A stretch of DNA of 64,000 bases from Streptosporangium sp. NBC_01756 (GTDB lineage Bacteria > Actinomycetota > Actinomycetes > Streptosporangiales > Streptosporangiaceae). Positions 46,678-56,145 of this stretch are shown here, piece after piece. Made by a program: the position numbers and the translations under genes. The stretch spans positions 3,224,001-3,288,000 of the forward strand of contig NZ_CP109130.1 in NCBI RefSeq assembly GCF_035917975.1, given 5' to 3'. Each line of letters starts with the position of its first letter. Within the stretch, counting starts at the first letter, position 1. The notes beneath the pieces are model-generated. The model did not search any database. It had not been told where the DNA came from and saw only the letters and a list, made by a program, of their open reading frames with translations.

Positions 46678-47673
46678 GTCGAAGTAGACCAGTGCCTTGA
46701 TCTGCGGATAGAGCCGCATCTCCCGGCGGACCGAGGAGAAGAACGACTCCTTGAACCCGGGCTCGGCACGGCGCTCGAACACGCCCCACTCGGCGATCAT
46801 GATGGGCTTCGTCGGAAAGCGCGACTGCATCCACCGGTAGAACCCGGGCCAGCCGGCGAACTCCTCACGGGTCTTGTTGACCAGCCCGTCGAAGCTGCGC
46901 ACCCTGTCGTCGACATAGGGGTCCATGGCCACCCAGTCGACCACGTCGTCACCGGGGTAGAGCCTCTCGAACCACGGCTCGGCCGCCCAGTTGGGCGCAC
47001 CCATGTAGGTCATGACCGTGACCGCGTTCGTCACGCCCCGCTGCCTCAGCCGCAGCACCACATGCCGGAACATCGCGGAGTAGTCCTCGGCGGTCATCCC
47101 CGAATCCGGCCTCTCCCGCACGTCGTTCTCCGGCTCGTGGTGCACAGTCAGGAAGAACCTCTCGGGAAAGCTCCCGCGGACGTGGTCGGCCAGCCGGTCG
47201 ATCCGCCGGTCGATCGCACCACCGGCGATCTCCGCCCAGGTGTGGTCGAAGGACGGCTTCCAGTTGACCAGCAGCAGCCTGCGACCGGCGGGATCACGCG
47301 CGATCGCCCGCTCCTCGGCGGTCGGGAAGAGCTCCGAACCCCGGTGGTAGACGTGCATGATGTCGGCGGGGCGGCCCATCCGCTCCTCGGCCCGCTCCAG
47401 CGCCCGCCCGGGACGCCTCCCGGTGAAAACCTCCGGCGCGACCCCCCACCACACCCCGCACGAGGGGACGAGCCTGACGGTGACCTCGCAGGCGGGCGCC
47501 GACGGGCGGATGCCCAGCAGCGCGTCGACCCGGGCCGCGACGCGCTCCGGCGGCTCCCCGGCGGCCTCCGGCGGGTGAGCGCACCCGGCCGATCCGAGGG
47601 CAAGGAGAAGACCCGCGACGCCAATTTTCGACTTGCGTGACAATATCCCTAAAAAGGGACCTATCCCATACAA
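46561..47673 (-). CDS. GH26-like glycoside hydrolase lipoprotein
   Basis: 370 aa. Signal ends LLLALGSAGC. HHEPEND has the putative acid/base E180 and IAEWGVFE the nucleophile E295 of a clan A (beta/alpha)8 barrel, as in GH26 mannanases. DDVVDWVAMDPYVDD fits a barrel strand. It might trim or release the polysaccharide made by neighbouring genes. The TTG start has GAGGA four to five bases upstream. Its 3' end overlaps the TauE/SafE gene by 117 bases on the other strand. Confidence 0.75.
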   Translation of the reverse strand: MYGIGPFLGILSRKSKIGVAGLLLALGSAGCAHPPEAAGEPPERVAARVDALLGIRPSAPACEVTVRLVPSCGVWWGVAPEVFTGRRPGRALERAEERMGRPADIMHVYHRGSELFPTAEERAIARDPAGRRLLLVNWKPSFDHTWAEIAGGAIDRRIDRLADHVRGSFPERFFLTVHHEPENDVRERPDSGMTAEDYSAMFRHVVLRLRQRGVTNAVTVMTYMGAPNWAAEPWFERLYPGDDVVDWVAMDPYVDDRVRSFDGLVNKTREEFAGWPGFYRWMQSRFPTKPIMIAEWGVFERRAEPGFKESFFSSVRREMRLYPQIKALVYFDSPRAPRGDTRFDTTPGGLRTFSDLARDSALRAGAVPEQ

Positions 47674-47893
47674 CGGTTCCTCACAGCTGCTTCGCGTGCG
47701 CGTTTTCCGACTTTACCCGCAGCACACCCTCCCATCCTCCGGACGTGCCGCGTCACGGACTTCGCCGGTCTGCATCGCCTCTCGTTCGAGCACGTGAGGA
47801 AATGTCGGATAAACGCTAGTTATCGCACCGTGATCAGCATCGCCGACATGAAGAAAATCCTGCGTATCGGGTCGGAGAAATGGCCACCCGACC

Positions 47894-47899
47894 TATAGT
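47894..47899 (+). promoter_or_regulatory. possible -10 element of the polysaccharide operon
   Basis: TATAGT 44 bases before the Wzz-like ATG, in the 269-base region between two divergent genes; no good -35 seen. Confidence 0.35.
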
Positions 47900-47942
47900 T
47901 TCCAGGGTCCTGAAGCATCGACACCGCCCGAAAGGGACCTCA

Positions 47943-49091
47943 ATGAGCCTGCCGCCGGATGCCCCCGTCCGCCGCTCCGGCGGGGATCTGGCGGACTACA
48001 TGTCCTTTCTCCGCCGCAGATGGCCGACCCTTCTGGTCTTCCTCCTGGCCGGATCGGTCGGCGGCGCCGCCCTGTTCGGGCTCACCCCGCCCGCCTACAC
48101 CGCCTCCGCCCAGGTGCTGGTGGCCGCGACCGGCCTCCCCGAGCAGACCAACCAGGTGACCAGCCGGCAGCGCGAGGCGCTCAACCTCGACACCGAGGTG
48201 CAGATCGCCCAGTCCGCGACGGTCGCCAAGAAGGTCAAGGCCGCGCTCAAGCGCACGCCGGGGCCCGTCGAGGTGTCCGTGCCGCCCAACACCTCGATCC
48301 TGCAGATCTCCTACACGGCCGCCGACCCGCACGCAGCGGCCGCCGGTGCCGACGCCTACGCCCAGGCCTATCTCGACAACCGGCGCGAGTCCGCCAGGCA
48401 GGCACTGGACGCACAGCTCACGGCGCTCCTCACCAAACTGAAACAGGTCAATGCCAGCCTGGTCACCGTGGTGGACTCGCTCCCCACGCTGGCGCGGGGC
48501 ACCACCGGGCGGACCATCGCCCTGCAGCGGCAGAACGTCCTCAGCCGGCAGGTCTACCAACTCACCGTCAGATACGACGCGCTCAAGACCGTCGCCGTCA
48601 CCCCCGGGTCGGTGATCAGCGACGCGGTCGCACCGGCCAGGCCCGGCTCCCCCAGCGCCCCCCTCCACCTCGGCAGCGGCCTCATGCTCGGGCTGCTCGC
48701 CGGGGTCGGCGTCGCCTGGGGCCGCGACCGCCTGGACACCCGGATCCGCGTGGGCTCCGACATCAAGCGCCTGACCGGCCTCGACATCGTCGGCGCCCGG
48801 GAGATCAAGGAGTTGACGGGCACAGGGAGCGCCGTGCTACTGGTCAGCGTGCCGGGCACGTCCTCGCGGGACGTGACGCAGGCCGTACGGCAGCTCAACG
48901 AGCGCGGCATCCCGGTGCTCGGCGCGGTCGTCACCCCGCCGGGCAGGGCGCCTGCCACCTCCACCCCCCGCGACTCCGGCCCGTCCTCCGGCTCCCGCGG
49001 CTCCGGCCCGTCCTCGGCGAGGAGGGGCTCCGCCCGGAACCGGCGCGCACCGGGCCCGCCCCCGGCCGACACCCTGGTCTTCCCTTCGTGA
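47943..49091 (+). CDS. Wzz-like chain-length protein without kinase domain
   Basis: 382 aa. Helix 1 (LLVFLLAGSVGGAALFGL, about 30-47), Wzz periplasmic domain to about 230, helix 2 (SGLMLGLLAGVGVAWG, 245-260). Beyond that a short cytoplasmic piece, VGSDIKRLTGLDIVGAREI and SAVLLVSVPGTSSRDVTQAVRQL, looks like a tyrosine-kinase fold that has lost its Walker A, then a Ser/Arg/Pro tail. Sets the length of a polysaccharide. AAAGGGA precedes ATG 47943. Next gene overlaps by four bases. Confidence 0.85.
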   Translation: MSLPPDAPVRRSGGDLADYMSFLRRRWPTLLVFLLAGSVGGAALFGLTPPAYTASAQVLVAATGLPEQTNQVTSRQREALNLDTEVQIAQSATVAKKVKAALKRTPGPVEVSVPPNTSILQISYTAADPHAAAAGADAYAQAYLDNRRESARQALDAQLTALLTKLKQVNASLVTVVDSLPTLARGTTGRTIALQRQNVLSRQVYQLTVRYDALKTVAVTPGSVISDAVAPARPGSPSAPLHLGSGLMLGLLAGVGVAWGRDRLDTRIRVGSDIKRLTGLDIVGAREIKELTGTGSAVLLVSVPGTSSRDVTQAVRQLNERGIPVLGAVVTPPGRAPATSTPRDSGPSSGSRGSGPSSARRGSARNRRAPGPPPADTLVFPS

Positions 49092-50380
49092 AGGGCCTGC
49101 ACCGGGCGGCCTGGCCGATCGCCGCGCTGCTGGTGGGATACCCGCTCTGGTGGGCTCTGGGTTTCGGCGGGCTGTCGGTGATCGTGCTGGCGGTGCCGAT
49201 GGGGCTGGTCCTCCTGCGCCGGAGGCCGATCAGGGCGCCACGGGGGTTCGGGCTCTGGCTGCTGCTGCTGGCCGGCTACCTGGTCAGCGCCCTCATGCTC
49301 AACGAGATGCCCCCGGGCACCTACGGCGAGCTCGGCGCCGGACGGGTGATCGGCTACGTGATGCGCCTGCTCCTCTACCTCTCATTGATGATCATGGTGC
49401 TCTACCTGGGAAACCTGACCGAGCGGGAACTGCCGCAGCTCACCCTGGTGCGCATGCTCGGCACACTGTTCGTCACGACCGTCGCGGGCGGCCTGCTCGG
49501 CGTGATCGCCCCGCACGCCGACTTCACCTCACCGGTCGAGCGGATCCTGCCCGGGTGGGTCAGCGGCAACCCCTTCGTCCGCAATCTGATCCACCCCACC
49601 ACCGCCCAGGTACAGAAGGTCCTCGGCCACGCCTCCCCACGCCCGGAGGCCCCGTTCGAGTGGGCCAACGCCTGGGGCAGCAACATCTCGGTGCTGCTCA
49701 TCTGGTTCGTGGTCGGCTGGTGGGTGTACGGCGGGCCGCGCAGGCGCCTGGCCGTGGCCCCGCTGATCGCCCTGGCCGCCATCCCGATCGTCTACTCTCT
49801 CAACCGCGGCCTCTGGATCGGCCTGGGTGTCGCCACCGCCTACCTGTTCCTGCGGCTGGGGTCGAGGGCCCGCGTCGTGGTCTGCTCGGCCACCGCCTGC
49901 GGGGCGCTGGTGTTCTTCCTCAGCCCGTTGCAGGCGATGGTGGCCCAGCGGCTGGACAGCCCGCACAGCAACGACATCCGCGCCTTCACCGTGTCGGCGA
50001 CCGTCGCCGCCGCGAGCACCTCCCCGATCATCGGCTACGGCAACACCCGCAACGCGACGGGCAACCACCGCACGGTCACCACCGGGAAGACCGACTGGTG
50101 TGACACCTGCGGCCATCCCCCGCTGGGCAGCGACGGCCAGATCTGGCATCTGCTGATCACCCAGGGGTTCGTCGGAGCCGCGCTCTACGTGGCGTTCTTC
50201 ACCGGGGCCGTCCGCCGCCACTGGCGCGACCGGAGCCCGATCGGGCTGGCCGGAGTCCTGGTGATGATCCTGACCCTGCTCTACATGTTCGTCTACGACG
50301 GGCTGGTCACGCCGCTCAGCCTGTATCTGATCTCGTTCGCACTGCTCTGGAGGAACTCCGTGGCGGGCAGGACCACATGA
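49088..50380 (+). CDS. O-antigen ligase/polymerase-like membrane protein
   Basis: 430 aa with about ten helices. The large outer loop holds GYGNTRNATGNHRTV and GSDGQIWHLLITQGF, a Wzy_C/O-antigen ligase type region. In this position it is most likely the polymerase (Wzy) that joins repeat units. GTG 49088 overlaps the Wzz stop. Ends ATGA into the next gene. Confidence 0.82.
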   Translation: MKGLHRAAWPIAALLVGYPLWWALGFGGLSVIVLAVPMGLVLLRRRPIRAPRGFGLWLLLLAGYLVSALMLNEMPPGTYGELGAGRVIGYVMRLLLYLSLMIMVLYLGNLTERELPQLTLVRMLGTLFVTTVAGGLLGVIAPHADFTSPVERILPGWVSGNPFVRNLIHPTTAQVQKVLGHASPRPEAPFEWANAWGSNISVLLIWFVVGWWVYGGPRRRLAVAPLIALAAIPIVYSLNRGLWIGLGVATAYLFLRLGSRARVVVCSATACGALVFFLSPLQAMVAQRLDSPHSNDIRAFTVSATVAAASTSPIIGYGNTRNATGNHRTVTTGKTDWCDTCGHPPLGSDGQIWHLLITQGFVGAALYVAFFTGAVRRHWRDRSPIGLAGVLVMILTLLYMFVYDGLVTPLSLYLISFALLWRNSVAGRTT

Positions 50381-51276
50381 GCGACGCCCGTGTCCGGCTG
50401 CGCTATCTCGGCGAGACCCTCGGCCTGCTGTTCCCCGGCCCCGGCGAGGACCGGCCCTACAGCGTGCTCCCCCATCCCCTTCTCCCCCGCAGGCTGGTCC
50501 CCCGCGTCTGGTGGCACCCCGGCGGGAAGGTCGTTGTCCCGGTGGGGGAGGACACGATCGAGAGCTACCTCAGCGAGGTGCTGAGCGCTCCGGTCAGGGT
50601 CGTGCTGCACATCCGGCCCGCCCTACGGGTCAACCGCAAACCGATCCTGGAGGCCCACACCCCGGACGGGCTGGCCGCCTTCGTGAAGATCGGCGACACC
50701 GACCGGGTCCGCGAGCTCATCGCGAACGAGGCACGGGCCCTTCACCTGCTCGCCGGTGCGCCGCTGAAGACCGTCGTCCCGCCGTCCGTGCTGCACCACG
50801 GATCCTGGCGCGGTCTGTCGGTGCTGGCGCTCGGCCCGCTCCCCGTACGGCGCGGCCGGATCCCCGGTGACCTGCTCGTCGACGCCGTCGACGAGATCAG
50901 CCGGATCCCCGACCACGGGTCCGCCTGGCACGGTGACTTCTCCCCGTGGAACATCGCGCGCGGCGCGGACGGGCGGTTGCTGGTCTGGGACTGGGAGCGG
51001 TTCGCCACCGGGGTGCCGCCCGGCTTCGACGCCGTCCACCACTTCTTCCAGCGCGCCCTGCGCCGCACCGATCCGGCGACCGCCGCGCGGGCCTGCCTGG
51101 CGCAGGCCCTGCCCGTCCTGGCCCCGTTCGGGCTGTCGGCCGCGGAGGCCAGGCTGACCGCCGTCCGTTACCTGATCACGCTGGCGGACCGGCACGCGGC
51201 CGACGGCCACACGCCGTTCGGGCCGCCCGAGCGCTGGCTCAACCCCGTCGTCGACTTCCAGGAGACACTTACGTGA
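50377..51276 (+). CDS. aminoglycoside-phosphotransferase-like kinase
   Basis: 299 aa. AFVKIG carries the ATP lysine K104, WHGDFSPWN the catalytic loop (D187, N192), and VWDWERF the metal Asp (D205). In a polysaccharide operon it may phosphorylate a sugar or lipid; antibiotic resistance is not implied. Overlaps neighbours by four bases on both sides (ATGA, GTGA). Confidence 0.8.
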   Translation: MSDARVRLRYLGETLGLLFPGPGEDRPYSVLPHPLLPRRLVPRVWWHPGGKVVVPVGEDTIESYLSEVLSAPVRVVLHIRPALRVNRKPILEAHTPDGLAAFVKIGDTDRVRELIANEARALHLLAGAPLKTVVPPSVLHHGSWRGLSVLALGPLPVRRGRIPGDLLVDAVDEISRIPDHGSAWHGDFSPWNIARGADGRLLVWDWERFATGVPPGFDAVHHFFQRALRRTDPATAARACLAQALPVLAPFGLSAAEARLTAVRYLITLADRHAADGHTPFGPPERWLNPVVDFQETLT

Positions 51277-52130
51277 AGCCCAGGCTGAAGCGTTCCGTCC
51301 ACGTCCTCTCGCGGACCACCGGACGCCTCACCGCCCAGAGCCGGGTGCTGCCCTCCTTCCTGATCGTCGGGGCTCAGCGCTCCGGCACCACCTCCCTCTA
51401 CCGGGCGCTGGCCCAGCACCCGCTGATCCTCAAGCCGGTGCTGCACAAGGGCGTGCACTACTTCGACGTGGCCTACGACCGGGGCCTTCTCTGGTATCGC
51501 GCGCACTTCCCGCTACGGGTCACGGCCGCCCGGCTGGCACGCCGGTACGGCTGCCGGCCCCAGACCTTCGAGTCGTCGCCCTACTACCTGTTCCACCCGC
51601 TCGCCTGTCCCCGGATCGCCTGGGACCTGCCCGGCGTGAAGATGATCGTGCTGGTCCGCGACCCGGTGGAACGGGCCTTCTCGGCGCACGCCCACGAGCT
51701 GGCGCGGGGCTTCGAGACCGAACCCTCCTTCCCCAGGGCCGTGGAGCTGGAGGAGGGCAGGCTGGCCGGGGCGGTGGCGGGGCTGCGCGCCTCCCCCTAC
51801 TCGCTGCACCACTCCCACCGCCACCACGCCTACCTGGCCAGGGGCCGCTACGCCGAGCAGCTCGCCCCGCTGGAGCCACTGGTCGGCCGGGATCGGCTGC
51901 TCGTCCTGGACAGCGGGCGCTTCTTCACCGAGCCGGAGGTCGTCTACGACCGGGTGCTGGAGTTTCTCGGGCTGCCGCACATCGGCGATCCGGTGTTCGA
52001 GCGGCACAACGCCCGGCCCCGGCCCGCGCCGATGCCCGAGTCGCTGCGCCGGGAGCTGACCGACCACTTCGCAGAGTCCGACGCCCTGCTGACCTCGTGG
52101 CTCGGCGCGGAGCCGACATGGCGGCGCTGA
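51273..52130 (+). CDS. sulfotransferase 1
   Basis: 285 aa. PAPS 5'-phosphosulfate loop GAQRSGTTS (33-41) and 3'-phosphate loop VRDPVERAFSAHAHE match the PAPS-dependent carbohydrate (heparan sulfate NST-like) sulfotransferases. No signal peptide, so it acts in the cytoplasm on lipid-linked sugars. GTG 51273 overlaps the kinase stop. Confidence 0.9.
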   Translation: MKPRLKRSVHVLSRTTGRLTAQSRVLPSFLIVGAQRSGTTSLYRALAQHPLILKPVLHKGVHYFDVAYDRGLLWYRAHFPLRVTAARLARRYGCRPQTFESSPYYLFHPLACPRIAWDLPGVKMIVLVRDPVERAFSAHAHELARGFETEPSFPRAVELEEGRLAGAVAGLRASPYSLHHSHRHHAYLARGRYAEQLAPLEPLVGRDRLLVLDSGRFFTEPEVVYDRVLEFLGLPHIGDPVFERHNARPRPAPMPESLRRELTDHFAESDALLTSWLGAEPTWRR

Positions 52131-53413
52131 CCTCCGCCCGGCTGCCCCGTCTGAACGGGACGGCGCGGGGCGGGCTGGCCGGGCTGGTGGGGGCCGGCAT
52201 CGGCGCCGCCGCGCAGTTCGGGGTGGTCGTGCTGGTCACCCGGGGAGCCGGGCAGGAGACCGCGGGCATCTTCTTCGCGGCGACCGCGCTCTGCCTGATG
52301 GCCGGGGGGATCCTGCGGATGGACGCCGGCAACGGACTGGTCTACTTCATCGCCCGGTCCCGGCCGTTCGGATACCGCTGCACCCGCGGCTACGTCCGCG
52401 CGGCGCTCGTCCCCGTCGCGACCCTCTCACTGCTCGCCGGGGCGGTGGCCGCCGCGACCGCGCCCGACCCTGCGGTCCGAATACTGGCGGCGGCGCTGCC
52501 GGTGATGACCTGTGCGGACATCGCGGTGGCCGCGACCCGCGGACTCGGTGCGATGCGGCCGACCGTGCTGCTGAGCGGCATACTCCAGCCGACGGCCCAG
52601 CTCGTGCTGGTCGGCGCCGTGGTGCTGGCGGATGCGGAGTCGGTGCCGTTGCTCGCGGCGGCCTGGGCGTTGCCGTCCCTGCCGGTCCTGGTGCTGTCGG
52701 TGCTCTGGCTGCGCGGCCGGCTGCCGGACACGCCCTATCTGCCGGGCACCGCCCACGACTTCTGGCGTTATACCTGGCCCCGGTCGCTGGCCGCCGCGAT
52801 CCAGGCGGTGTTCCAGCGGCTGGACATCGTGGTGGTGGCGGTGCTGGCCGGGCCGGTCGAGGCGGCGGTGTACACCGCCGCGACCCGGTTCAAGGTCGTC
52901 GGCCAGCTCGTCAACCAGGGCCTGACCCAGGCTGTGCAGCCGAGGCTGGTGCGCGCGCTGGCCGAGGGTGACCTGGCGCGCGCCGGTGAGCTGTACCAGT
53001 CGGCCACCGGCTGGCTGGTCCTGCTGACCTGGCCGATCTGGCTGGGCTACGCCGTGCTCGCACCGTGGCTGCTCGGCCTGTTCGGCGGTGGTTACGCCTC
53101 CGGCGTCCCGGTGGCGCTCGTGCTGGCCGTGACGATGATGCTGGCCACCGCCTGCGGTATGGCCGACGTGGTGCTGACCGCCGCCGGGCACACCGGCGCC
53201 AGCCTGGCCAACCTGGTCGCCGCCATCGCGGTGACCGTGGCGCTGGACGTGACGCTGGTCCCCGGCTGCGGGGCGCTCGGCGCCGCCCTCGGCTGGGCCG
53301 GTGGCACGCTGGTCAAGAACCTGCTCCCCCTGTGGCTGATCCACCGCCGTCACGGGCTGCACCCCTTCGGCGTGCACAGCCGGGCCGTCCTGGCGTCGTG
53401 GCGGGCGCGATGA
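52118..53413 (+). CDS. Wzx-type polysaccharide flippase
   Basis: 431 aa, twelve to fourteen helices. AGLVGAGIGAAAQFGVVVLVTRG, the start of the MATE/Wzx-like (MOP) fold, and a WPRSLAAAIQAVFQRLDIVVVA motif in the middle. Moves a lipid-linked oligosaccharide across the membrane. ATG 52118 has GGAG six bases upstream, and overlaps the previous gene by 13 bases. Confidence 0.85.
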   Translation: MAALTSARLPRLNGTARGGLAGLVGAGIGAAAQFGVVVLVTRGAGQETAGIFFAATALCLMAGGILRMDAGNGLVYFIARSRPFGYRCTRGYVRAALVPVATLSLLAGAVAAATAPDPAVRILAAALPVMTCADIAVAATRGLGAMRPTVLLSGILQPTAQLVLVGAVVLADAESVPLLAAAWALPSLPVLVLSVLWLRGRLPDTPYLPGTAHDFWRYTWPRSLAAAIQAVFQRLDIVVVAVLAGPVEAAVYTAATRFKVVGQLVNQGLTQAVQPRLVRALAEGDLARAGELYQSATGWLVLLTWPIWLGYAVLAPWLLGLFGGGYASGVPVALVLAVTMMLATACGMADVVLTAAGHTGASLANLVAAIAVTVALDVTLVPGCGALGAALGWAGGTLVKNLLPLWLIHRRHGLHPFGVHSRAVLASWRAR

Positions 53414-54312
53414 CGCCCGTCCTGGTGACCGGACTGCCGAGGAGCGGCACGAGCTGGACGGGCAAGATGCTCACGGCGAGCGGTGAGCTGGTCTACGTCA
53501 ACGAGCCGCTGAACCCGCAGCGCCCGCCGGGGCGCTCCCCCGGGGTGCTCAACGCCCGGGTGGCCCACCGTTTCCAGTACATCTGCCCGGACAACGACGG
53601 AGCCTGGCTGCCCGCCTTCACCGACACGGTCGCGCTGCGCTACCGGTTCACCGCCGAACTGCGCCGCAACCGCTCGCCGTACGACCTGGCGCGGATGGTC
53701 CGGTACGGCACCGCGTTCTCCTTCGGCCGGCTGACCGGGCGCCGGGCGCTGCTGGACGATCCGTTCGCGCTGTTCTCAGCCGGCTGGTTCGCCGAGCGGC
53801 TGGGCTGCCGGGTGGTCATCCTGCTGCGCGACCCCGTGTCGTTCGTCGGGAGCTGGCAGCGGCTCGGCTGGACGTTCTACTTCCACGAACTGCTCGAACA
53901 GCCCCTGCTCCTCCGCGACCACCCGCACCTTGAGGAGCTCCGCTCGCTGGTGGGCTGCCAGGACCGCCTCGCCAAGGCCGTCGCACTGTGGCGGGCGGCC
54001 AGAACGGTCGCCGTCGACCTGGCCGCCCGGCATCCGGGAATCCTGCTGGTCCGCTACGAGGACCTGGCCTCCGCCCCGCAGCACGGCTTCCGCCGTCTGT
54101 ACGAGTGGGCGGGCCTGACCTGGTCCGCCCGTGCCGAGGCACGCATCTCCCGCGCGTGTACGGCAGCCGCCACCGCAGCCGGCGGCTTCACCTGGAGCGG
54201 TCTGTCCCGTACCGCCTACCGGCCGATGGACTCCCGCCAGGCCCTGGCCACGGCGGCCGGTCGGCTGACCGCCGAGGAGATCCACCGGGTCAGGGAACTG
54301 GCCACCCGGTAG
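53410..54312 (+). CDS. sulfotransferase 2
   Basis: 300 aa. GLPRSGTSW (8-16) and RVVILLRDPVSFVGSW are the two PAPS sites of a second, different sulfotransferase type; RYEDLASAP is the usual third motif. ATG overlaps the flippase stop (ATGA). Last gene of the plus-strand operon. Confidence 0.88.
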   Translation: MTPVLVTGLPRSGTSWTGKMLTASGELVYVNEPLNPQRPPGRSPGVLNARVAHRFQYICPDNDGAWLPAFTDTVALRYRFTAELRRNRSPYDLARMVRYGTAFSFGRLTGRRALLDDPFALFSAGWFAERLGCRVVILLRDPVSFVGSWQRLGWTFYFHELLEQPLLLRDHPHLEELRSLVGCQDRLAKAVALWRAARTVAVDLAARHPGILLVRYEDLASAPQHGFRRLYEWAGLTWSARAEARISRACTAAATAAGGFTWSGLSRTAYRPMDSRQALATAAGRLTAEEIHRVRELATR

Positions 54313-54364
54313 GGGAGGCGGCTCGCGGTGCACCGTCGCCGGTCATCGGCCGGCCCCGCGGGGG

Positions 54365-55204
54365 TCAGGAGAACAGCCGGCGGAACAGGCAGGCGGTGAG
54401 CAGCCAGAGCGCGAACGGCAGGTCGTGGAGCAGGTAGCGGCGGGCCAGCCGGCCCGGCTCGTTGAGCAGCCGGAAGAACCATTCCAGGCCTGCCCGCTGC
54501 ATCCACGTGGGTGCCCGGCGCACCGCTCCGGCCGCGAAGGCGATGGCCGAGCCGCAGCCGACGAACCAGGTGCCGGGCAGGTCCTTGCGGAGCATCGCGA
54601 TGAGCCGGTCCTGTTTGGGGAAGCCGAGCCCGACGAAGACCAGCCGGGGACCGGCGGCCACCACCGCGTCCCTGACCTCCTGGCAGCTCTCGGGGCTGGC
54701 CTCGAACCCGTACGGCGGGGTGTCCGTTCCGGCGACGAGCAGCCCGGGATAACGGTCGATCAGCCGGTCGGCCGCCTCCCCGGCCACCCCCGGCGGACCG
54801 CCGAGCAGGTAGATCGGATAGCGGTAGAAGGTGGCGGCCTCCGTCAGGGACCAGATCAGGTCGGCACCGGCGACCCGGCCGGGCAGGGGGGTGCCGAGCA
54901 GCTTCGCCGCCCACACCAGCGGCATGCCGTCGGCCACCACCAGATCGGCACCTTCGATGATCTTGCGTACTTCGGGGTCGCGGGAGGCGGCCCAGCTGAT
55001 GTCGACGTTCGGGGTGACCAGGTGGCCGCCGTCACCCCGCTTCAGCGTGTCGACCACGTGGTCGACGACCTCGCCCTCGGTCATCGGGTCGATCGCGAGA
55101 CCGGCCACGCGCACCCTGCGGCGCATGCGCCTGCGGGTGGCCCTGTCCGGTCGCGGCCGCTGGTGCGGGACGCTCAACGCCTCCTGGATGGCCCGCAGCG
55201 CCAT
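54365..55204 (-). CDS. WecB/TagA/CpsF glycosyltransferase
   Basis: 279 aa GT26 enzyme. VTPNVDISW, VVADGMPLVWAAKLLGTPL, YLLGGPPGV, GLGFPKQDRLI and RRAPTWMQRAGLEWFFRLLNEP are the family blocks. Adds a second sugar (ManNAc or like) to a lipid-linked one. The stop of the GT2 gene overlaps its start (ATGA), so they share a transcript. Confidence 0.9.
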   Translation of the reverse strand: MALRAIQEALSVPHQRPRPDRATRRRMRRRVRVAGLAIDPMTEGEVVDHVVDTLKRGDGGHLVTPNVDISWAASRDPEVRKIIEGADLVVADGMPLVWAAKLLGTPLPGRVAGADLIWSLTEAATFYRYPIYLLGGPPGVAGEAADRLIDRYPGLLVAGTDTPPYGFEASPESCQEVRDAVVAAGPRLVFVGLGFPKQDRLIAMLRKDLPGTWFVGCGSAIAFAAGAVRRAPTWMQRAGLEWFFRLLNEPGRLARRYLLHDLPFALWLLTACLFRRLFS

Positions 55205-56145
55205 CAGATGCCGCGCCCACGGTGATGCAGCGTGCTGAGCACGGCCTGGGCCGACACCAGACCGGCCGCCACGGCGAGCGCGATGGGCGCGCGGGGTTCG
55301 CCGTGCCGTGCGGTGAAGGCCCGCCAGGCCCAGCGGGCCGCCTCCCGTCGCCGGCCGAGGGCGGCGTGGTGGAAGGCGAGCTGACCGTAGACCCGCGCCG
55401 CGCCGCGCGGATCCACGGCCAGATCAGGGTGCCGGGCGAGCATCCACTCCAGCCCGGCGATCCGGTCGGCCCACCGGGTCGCGTACAGGGACGCACCCCA
55501 GCGGACGCGCACCAGAGGACGGTCGACATGCACGATCGGGTGACGCGCGGCGGCGCGCAACGCCAGGTCCCAGTCCTCGTTCTGACCACCCGGCGCGCTC
55601 TCGTCGACCCAGAACGCGCCGCGCCGGAACAGGAACGTCGAGGAGTGCACCATCACCATGCGTGAACGCAGCAGGTGGGCCCGGGTGACCAGATCGGTCC
55701 CGGCCAACCGGGCGACCCGGCGCGAGCCGTACTCGACCTCGATGGCGGAACTGGCGAACACCGCGCCCGGAACCGCCGCCAGCGCGGCGACCTGCGCGGC
55801 GATCTTGCCGGGCAGCCACTGGTCGTCGTCGTCGCAGAAGGCCACCAGGTCGGTGCCGAGCGCCGCGATACCGGTGTTTCGGGCCCCCGGCAGACCGGGA
55901 GAGAGCCGGTTCGCCACCACCCGGACGCTGCGTGAGATCGTCTTCTCCCGCTGGGCCTCCGGTGACCTGCTGGCCAGCAGGTCGGCCAGTCGGTCGGTGA
56001 CCGAATCCGGGTCGCCGCCGTCCACGACGATCACGATCTCCATCGATCCGGAGTGCTCCTGGCTGAGCGCGGCACACGTGGCCGAGCGCAACTGGTCCGG
56101 CCGACGTCCTCGCGTGGGGATGACCACGCCCACCGATTGACTCAC
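55204..56145 (-). CDS. family 2 glycosyltransferase
   Basis: 313 aa. VGVVIPTRGR, PGARNTGI, AFCDDDDQWLPGK (DXD metal site) and NEDWDLALR. Ends with a hydrophobic stretch possibly touching the membrane. GTG 56145 has GGGAGG five bases upstream. Overlaps the sulfotransferase 3 stop. Confidence 0.88.
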   Translation of the reverse strand: MSQSVGVVIPTRGRRPDQLRSATCAALSQEHSGSMEIVIVVDGGDPDSVTDRLADLLASRSPEAQREKTISRSVRVVANRLSPGLPGARNTGIAALGTDLVAFCDDDDQWLPGKIAAQVAALAAVPGAVFASSAIEVEYGSRRVARLAGTDLVTRAHLLRSRMVMVHSSTFLFRRGAFWVDESAPGGQNEDWDLALRAAARHPIVHVDRPLVRVRWGASLYATRWADRIAGLEWMLARHPDLAVDPRGAARVYGQLAFHHAALGRRREAARWAWRAFTARHGEPRAPIALAVAAGLVSAQAVLSTLHHRGRGI

